A stretch of 64,000 bases of DNA. Origin: Spisula solida. Taxonomy: Eukaryota > Mollusca > Bivalvia > Venerida > Mactridae. The stretch lies in the NCBI GenBank assembly GCA_947247005.1, contig OX365948.1:58255401-58319400 (forward strand), given 5' to 3'. Of this stretch, positions 60,701-64,000 are shown one piece after another. The translations under genes were made by a program, and so were the position numbers. Every line of letters starts with the position of its first letter. Within the stretch, counting starts at the first letter, position 1. Under the pieces are notes generated by a model. The model was not told the origin of the DNA. It did not search any database and was given only the letters and a program-made list of their open reading frames with translations.

Positions 60701-62270
60701 AACAACTTGCAATAATCTCAAACAATACTCGAAAATGTGACGTGACATTTTTCCAATGCAAATTAACTGACATAACGACAATATGAAGTGACAATGCGAT
60801 ATGACGCGACACAACACATGTTCGTTAATTTTCTGTTTGTTAGTTTTAAGCCAGCTCATTTTATGGTTTGGCGCATTTAATTTTTTAACGTTTCCGTTTG
60901 TCAGAAATCAAGCATGCCTATGCACTAGTATTCTGATTGTTTGATAAGCCAATGACGTATTTACGACAACAACAACGACAACAATGACTGAAATCGAGAT
61001 CATAATTGCGATGTAGCCGTGTTTAAGACATAAAGTTCAAAGAAACCAATAAATATTCACATGTCATCTCTTTTTCCGTTTTATTTGACCAGACATTATG
61101 AAAGTTGGCAAAAATGATCGGACATTTGGTCCGATAATGTCTTGCAAACTGCCGGACCAAAAGCAAAACTTGCTTAAAAAAAATTTTGGAACACAAAATA
61201 AATGTGTTTTAACACGCCATTTTTGTCTAATTTAACTAACCAGCTTTGATATATCATCCATTTTTCATGGAGAGTATGTGCTTTCCCGTTTCTTCATACT
61301 CTAAAACAATCGTTTTACATGCTCCCGAATCGTCTTCGTCGTTTATCAACGCCATTTTTGTTTTGACATTTGTGGATAAAGGCCGGTCTTTCGGAATGAA
61401 AAACGGCGGACCATATCAAAATTTGCCGGACTTGTCTGTCGTACTGGCGACTTTCAGAATGACTGCTTGACCTTTCTGCTTCATTGAAATTCCCAATTTC
61501 AAATTGTCACGTGAAAATTCCCAATCTGAAGGGACCCGGACCCTTTCCCAAGGAGGCAAAAAAATCACTGTTCGAAGATTAAATTTTGAGATGCCTAAGG
61601 AAACTTATTAACGGCTGTTATTCTTATAAATTATCATTTCTTGTTATCTTTAGGATGTTCTCTATCTGTTGTAAATGATCAAATCACTTCGTATTTGGGT
61701 TTTAGCTCAAAAACACGATTTCTTTTCGATACACTACTACGGTAAACTATAATGACGGAAAGAGACGGAGTTAACCGAGCTCGGTTAAGCCTTTGATAAA
61801 AAGGACACGGCCGATAATAACAGTGCACGCAATGCATTATGGGTATATATATTCAAGTCATAATTCAGCTAATTTTAGACATGCCTATCCATTCTAGTGT
61901 ATATCTGTGGAATTAATTAATAAGCAGCCACTTGGACTGTTGGAGACGGCTTATCACTATCAGTCTATGCCGCAGTGATGTCACTTCACATTGCCATTTG
62001 TCAACCCTGAAAACACAAAGACCGTATTATAAAAAAATTAAAATGGCCCAATCAGGATTGCATTATAATGACAGCTGAAAATGTACTGAAAATACTGCAC
62101 ACCTGTCCACCGTCCAAACGAGTCAAATTGAAATTGTCTGGGCTGACACACTCAGTTATGCCATCTTTCTTAAAGCAAAACCCTTCATCAACATTTTCAT
62201 TCGCTATAATTGTGCAGAAGATCGCACACAACGCGCCAAACACGCAGAAAAAAGAGACAGTTACGTGCAT
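48705..62270 (-). CDS. P4HTM: P4HTM-like transmembrane prolyl 4-hydroxylase
   Basis: Ten minus-strand exons: 62103-62270, 60423-60504, 59341-59495, 58792-58853, 57460-57494, 55695-55860, 54192-54246, 53271-53383, 52156-52246 and 48705-48971 (TGA). They total 1194 nt, 397 aa (human about 502), all in phase. An in-frame TAA lies just upstream of the ATG. The N-terminus is a hydrophobic signal or anchor (VTVSFFCVFGALCAIFC). Then come KPLVFEIQDFLSDEECEHF, two EF-hand loops (DLNSDRQLNLAE at 124-135, DTNNDKIITQEE at 163-174) and the oxygenase core: GHYNAHLD (Fe ligands H254, D256), YMTVLFYLNDVESGGETAFP, FTLHGGC (H361) and GEKWIANFWI (K371, 2-oxoglutarate). Known role: ER-membrane prolyl 4-hydroxylase acting on HIF-alpha. 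The cytosolic N-terminal tail of vertebrate P4HTM is absent. The exon 9 acceptor lies in a tandem array. Convergent with OGFOD1. Confidence 0.93.
49160..51715. repeat. 50-bp minisatellite, about 48 copies, inside a dispersed element
   Basis: From about 49269 to 51675 the unit AGCAACAGTTAGGTAGAACA plus GGCACAGACAAACTTTGTGACATCCAGCAC repeats with point variants (AGGGAGAAC, GACACAGAC, CATTCAGC). The left flank (AAAGGTCATAACTCTAGC... CATGGAAATTGTTGCAACAG) and right flank (CATACTATATATCCCCCCTA, TAGTATGTGAGGG) look like two ends of a dispersed element, so the array probably grew inside it. P4HTM intron 9. A few bases are inserted near 50720 (an extra CACAG). Confidence 0.93.
52218..53245 (-). repeat. 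47/52-bp array spanning the P4HTM exon 9 splice acceptor, ~20 copies
   Basis: On the minus strand each unit is GTCTATATGTGTACAG (acceptor), then the first 28 nt of exon 9 (GTATATGACAGTGTTGTTTT plus ACCTGAAT), then a spacer that is 5 bp longer in 52-bp units (GAAAT insert) than in 47-bp units. About 20 acceptors line up between 53200 and 52247; only the last continues into the full exon. One copy has TGTGCAGG (near 52938). The mixed lengths shift frame between copies, so retention usually leads to a stop. Confidence 0.93.
53462..53745. repeat. 44-bp minisatellite, 6 copies, P4HTM intron 7
   Basis: Units of ACAACTTTGCTGCCGTGGTC plus ACAGAAATTAATGAACATGCTCTT, the later copies with TTCCTAGG and GACTGAAC. 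It lies about 80 bp upstream of exon 8 and does not include its acceptor. Confidence 0.88.
54432..55355. repeat. 66-bp minisatellite, 14 copies, P4HTM intron 6
   Basis: Units of AATTCTATCAAACATGATTG, TCTCCCTTGTACAAGTGTTT and ATACCCAGGAGTTTGTACCAGACAGT. The period is 22 codons, so both strands carry long open frames, interrupted where two copies lack one base (near 55200 and 55330). Between exons 7 and 6; no splice junction included. Confidence 0.93.
55935..56900. repeat. 57-bp minisatellite, 17 copies, P4HTM intron 5
   Basis: Units of CCATACCAGACTGGGCACCT, GTTGGTTGATCAGACAGGGA and CAGGTATTTAGCCCGGC; variants are GATGAGAC and CAGTTGG. More GC-rich than its surroundings. It ends about 75 bp from the exon 6 acceptor (55860/55861). 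Open on both strands because of the 19-codon period. Confidence 0.93.
58015..58315. mobile_element. ATGCCCCC-type dispersed element, P4HTM intron 4
   Basis: The left part TTATGCCCCCTGTGGAAGCC and right end CTATCGATAGGGGGGCATAA are complementary at their ends, with GGACGGACGAACGGACGGAC before the right end. No coding capacity. Confidence 0.7.
58500..58770. repeat. ~40-bp degenerate tandem repeat, about 6 copies
   Basis: Units around AATCTAAATAGGAACCTTAG plus TATCTTCATTAAAACCAA with length variation. It begins about 25 bp beyond the P4HTM exon 4 donor (58792) and does not include it. Confidence 0.8.
59700..59900 (+). mobile_element. tRNA-derived SINE, P4HTM intron 2
   Basis: A-box-like TGGTCAAGTGGTTATTGCTC and B-box-like CCTGGTTCGAATCTCCCCC are spaced as in a tRNA, but no acceptor stem forms. 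A unique body and an AAAGAGGTAAGG end follow. Antisense to P4HTM. Confidence 0.65.
60060..60305. repeat. Dispersed repeat fragment
   Basis: Contains AACATCCAAGACCCAACCAT, TTCTTGAGTTATTGATTGGA, CCTTGACCTTTGACCTCCTG and AATAGGGGACCCGGGTCATC, in the style of the other monomeric dispersed repeats here. Non-coding; P4HTM intron 2. Confidence 0.5.
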
Positions 62271-62353
62271 GTCTCTCAAAAATTAATTAACAGCGCCTCC
62301 TATTTGAAGAGTGCATTTGTTTACGTGTTCACCGGATGAAATATCGCGCGAAA
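62271..62353. promoter_or_regulatory. Presumed bidirectional promoter of P4HTM and the gene at 62354
   Basis: Only 83 bp lie between the minus-strand P4HTM ATG and a plus-strand ATG. The sequence contains CGCCTCCTATTTG and ATATCGCGCGAAAA and is richer in CpG than the introns. No TATA box recognised. The plus-strand partner is itself a weak call. Confidence 0.4.
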
Positions 62354-64000
62354 ATGGAAGACGTTGAAAAGCGGTATAAACTTTATTCCTATTTATGCAT
62401 TTTTCAGTCATCGATTGAATTGAAAGCACGAATGGTGCTTTGCTAATCCATTGGCACTATTAAGAAAGCGTATCAGTATAACGAAGTACAGCAGGGTAAA
62501 GAACAAATTATCACCGAAGATTCGTACCTTGGTCAGCTCGTACTCTTTGTTAATTCATACCATAATCCATTAGTGCATCATTCATTTCGAACTTTTCTGG
62601 TGCCAATTTATTTACGCGTTTTGTTTTTTAAAAAATAATTATACCATTTTATCTAGTCACTACGGCAAAATTTGCCAGTTAACGCGGTGCCGATTTAACT
62701 TCGCTATAATCGGTCACCTGGTCATGTGACTATTGATAATCCGTCACCTTACCAAATGATCTTACGGACTTCTTATATGAGAGTCACCGGTTGCAATTCT
62801 GGCCCAAGGGTGAGGTTTTCCTATTCTAAATGAGCTGGTGGTTGATCGGTTATTTTCTTCGACTTACCTGCGTCTAGATGTCGGACATAGTTGTTTATCA
62901 TGACGTCACGGAACGAACGTGTCATGCGCTAGTAAATGAAAGAGTGACAATATACTCCTGAGTTTGATCCCCTTACTGAGCAGATTAAGCAACTGGATAA
63001 ATAGAAAAATAGGTTAGTGCCGTGGATGAAAAGTTTATCCAGCTCGGCTTCGGAAATTATCAGATTCGCTTTCGGCTCACCCGAAAAATTCCTCCGCCTT
63101 GCCAGATTAACTTTTTCATCCACGGCACTAACCTATAATTACTCTCTATATACTTCCAGATCCATGAATTAGAAATTACCTAAGGGGTTCGACACATAAA
63201 CCTACAATGATTAAAAACTGTTTTCAAAAATATTTTTTCCTTCTTTTATATTTCATACCAAGGGATCGCACTTGGTCTTAAAGAGAATCTCACCGCATCT
63301 CATTCAAAGGGTCATGTCATCGCCAAATGAGAACATATATAACTATGGCTTGGTGTTATCAAAAGCTGAATAATTTATCTACAAAACAAGCCCAAACTTC
63401 ACATAAACAAATAACCATTATGCTCACAACATGACTACAAACATCCCTGAAAATAATTTTTCACCGAGGTAAGACATACCCTTGTGCATAATAATATTAA
63501 TATGCAGCATATTCGAGTTTGCTAAGCTCAACTTCACAAGAGTAAAACACATAAAGTCAGCTTACTGCTTCCCTGAATGGCCCACTGTAACGTATGATTA
63601 ATTTTGTTAACTATTGCGAGCTTTAACTACTTCCAAATTCATTTCTGTAACGAACCTACATCATTCAAAGTGGATCTATCAAGATTTCACTGTAGGTTGT
63701 TGTTGTGTGATGTTCAACATACCTCTAGCCAATCAGATAGCGTGTAACAGAAAGCAATTCGAGTGACGTCATGCGATATAAAGAAGGTGAAATTCAGTTG
63801 AAAATTATGATCGGTCCACTTTGAATGGTGTTGGTTTGTTACAGAAATGAATTTGAATGTAGTTAATGCTCGCAATTTATCATGTCTATGTCCCCTTGCG
63901 GGGTTGGACTGTATGGCAGATAGATATTCCGTGCAAACAGAAGCAATCAGAATCATCAGCATGTTATCTACTTACAGGAGTTTGAAGGAGATTGAGGCAG
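62354..64000 (+). CDS. Possible 5' end of an unrecognised gene (partial)
   Basis: A plus-strand ATG at 62354 reads MEDVEK plus two bases of an Arg codon, followed by GTATAA as a possible donor (exon end 62373). At 63978 CTACTTACAG is a good acceptor, and reading on from there to the window edge in the phase left by exon 1 gives R-SLKEIEA. The phase match and the head-to-head position with P4HTM are the only support; the donor is weak and the product is not recognised. An alternative is chance. The intron between them contains the palindrome at 63008-63138. Confidence 0.25.
63008..63138. repeat. Long palindrome (hairpin element)
   Basis: ATAGGTTAGTGCCGTGGATG with AAAAGTTTATC is mirrored by GATTAACTTTTTCATCCACG with GCACTAACCTAT, giving arms of about 33 nt around a spacer with TCGGCTTCGGAAATTATC. 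A foldback MITE. Not related by eye to the palindrome at 25095-25245, although the two have similar size and build. Confidence 0.75.

Overview
This is a eukaryotic (animal) genomic window: AT-rich, with intron-containing genes, GT-AG splice sites, tRNA-derived SINEs, MITE-like palindromes and many minisatellites. Dispersed repeats with ends such as TGCTCCCC / GGGGAGCA or ATGCCCCC / GGGGGCAT, internal monomers and GGAC-rich tails are what I associate with bivalve mollusc genomes. The encoded proteins fit a lophotrochozoan. I infer a bivalve; the sequence alone does not prove it. There is no prokaryotic operon, CRISPR array or phage.

Layout. (1) 1-14107, minus strand: 5' part of a TIKI/TRABD2 Wnt-inactivating metalloprotease. 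Coding exon 1 (signal peptide) is 13985-14107 and exon 2 (catalytic TraB domain) is 5693-6253; the rest lies off the left edge. (2) 14108-20765: intergenic, with three minisatellites and a CCAAT-type upstream region. (3) 20937-27352, minus strand: LSM4, 5 exons. (4) 27611-44185, plus strand: OGFOD1, 13 exons, 564 aa, head-to-head with LSM4. (5) 44186-48704: convergent intergenic region with nested terminal-inverted-repeat elements. (6) 48705-62270, minus strand: P4HTM-like transmembrane prolyl 4-hydroxylase, 10 exons, 397 aa. (7) 62354-64000, plus strand: possible start of an unrecognised gene, head-to-head with P4HTM. All exon chains were assembled by hand from splice sites, reading-frame phase and protein-family similarity; the phases close through every junction given.

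The most striking signal is not a gene. At least six exon-intron junctions in three neighbouring genes are themselves expanded into tandem arrays: LSM4 exon 3 acceptor (22 bp x 3) and exon 4 acceptor (81 bp x 9); OGFOD1 exon 4 acceptor (46 bp x 8), exon 7 donor (80 bp x 22) and exon 8 acceptor (57 bp x 13); P4HTM exon 9 acceptor (alternating 47/52 bp, about 20 copies). In five of them the unit carries a piece of coding exon plus the adjacent intron with its splice site, so each gene offers 8-22 competing splice sites in a row. OGFOD1 intron 7 (34558-36972) consists of nothing but a donor array abutting an acceptor array. Retained units mostly bring stop codons, so the normal protein needs the exon-proximal site. 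The inference is that arrays straddling a splice junction are self-masking because the spliceosome removes them; a variable, dosage-tuning splicing element is the alternative. Other minisatellites sit inside SINE heads or dispersed repeats, so local tandem expansion is common across this locus.

Functionally, OGFOD1 (ribosomal prolyl hydroxylation) and P4HTM (ER-membrane prolyl hydroxylation) are two 2-oxoglutarate/Fe(II) oxygenases lying tail-to-tail. OGFOD1 shares a short presumed bidirectional promoter with LSM4, an RNA-processing gene.
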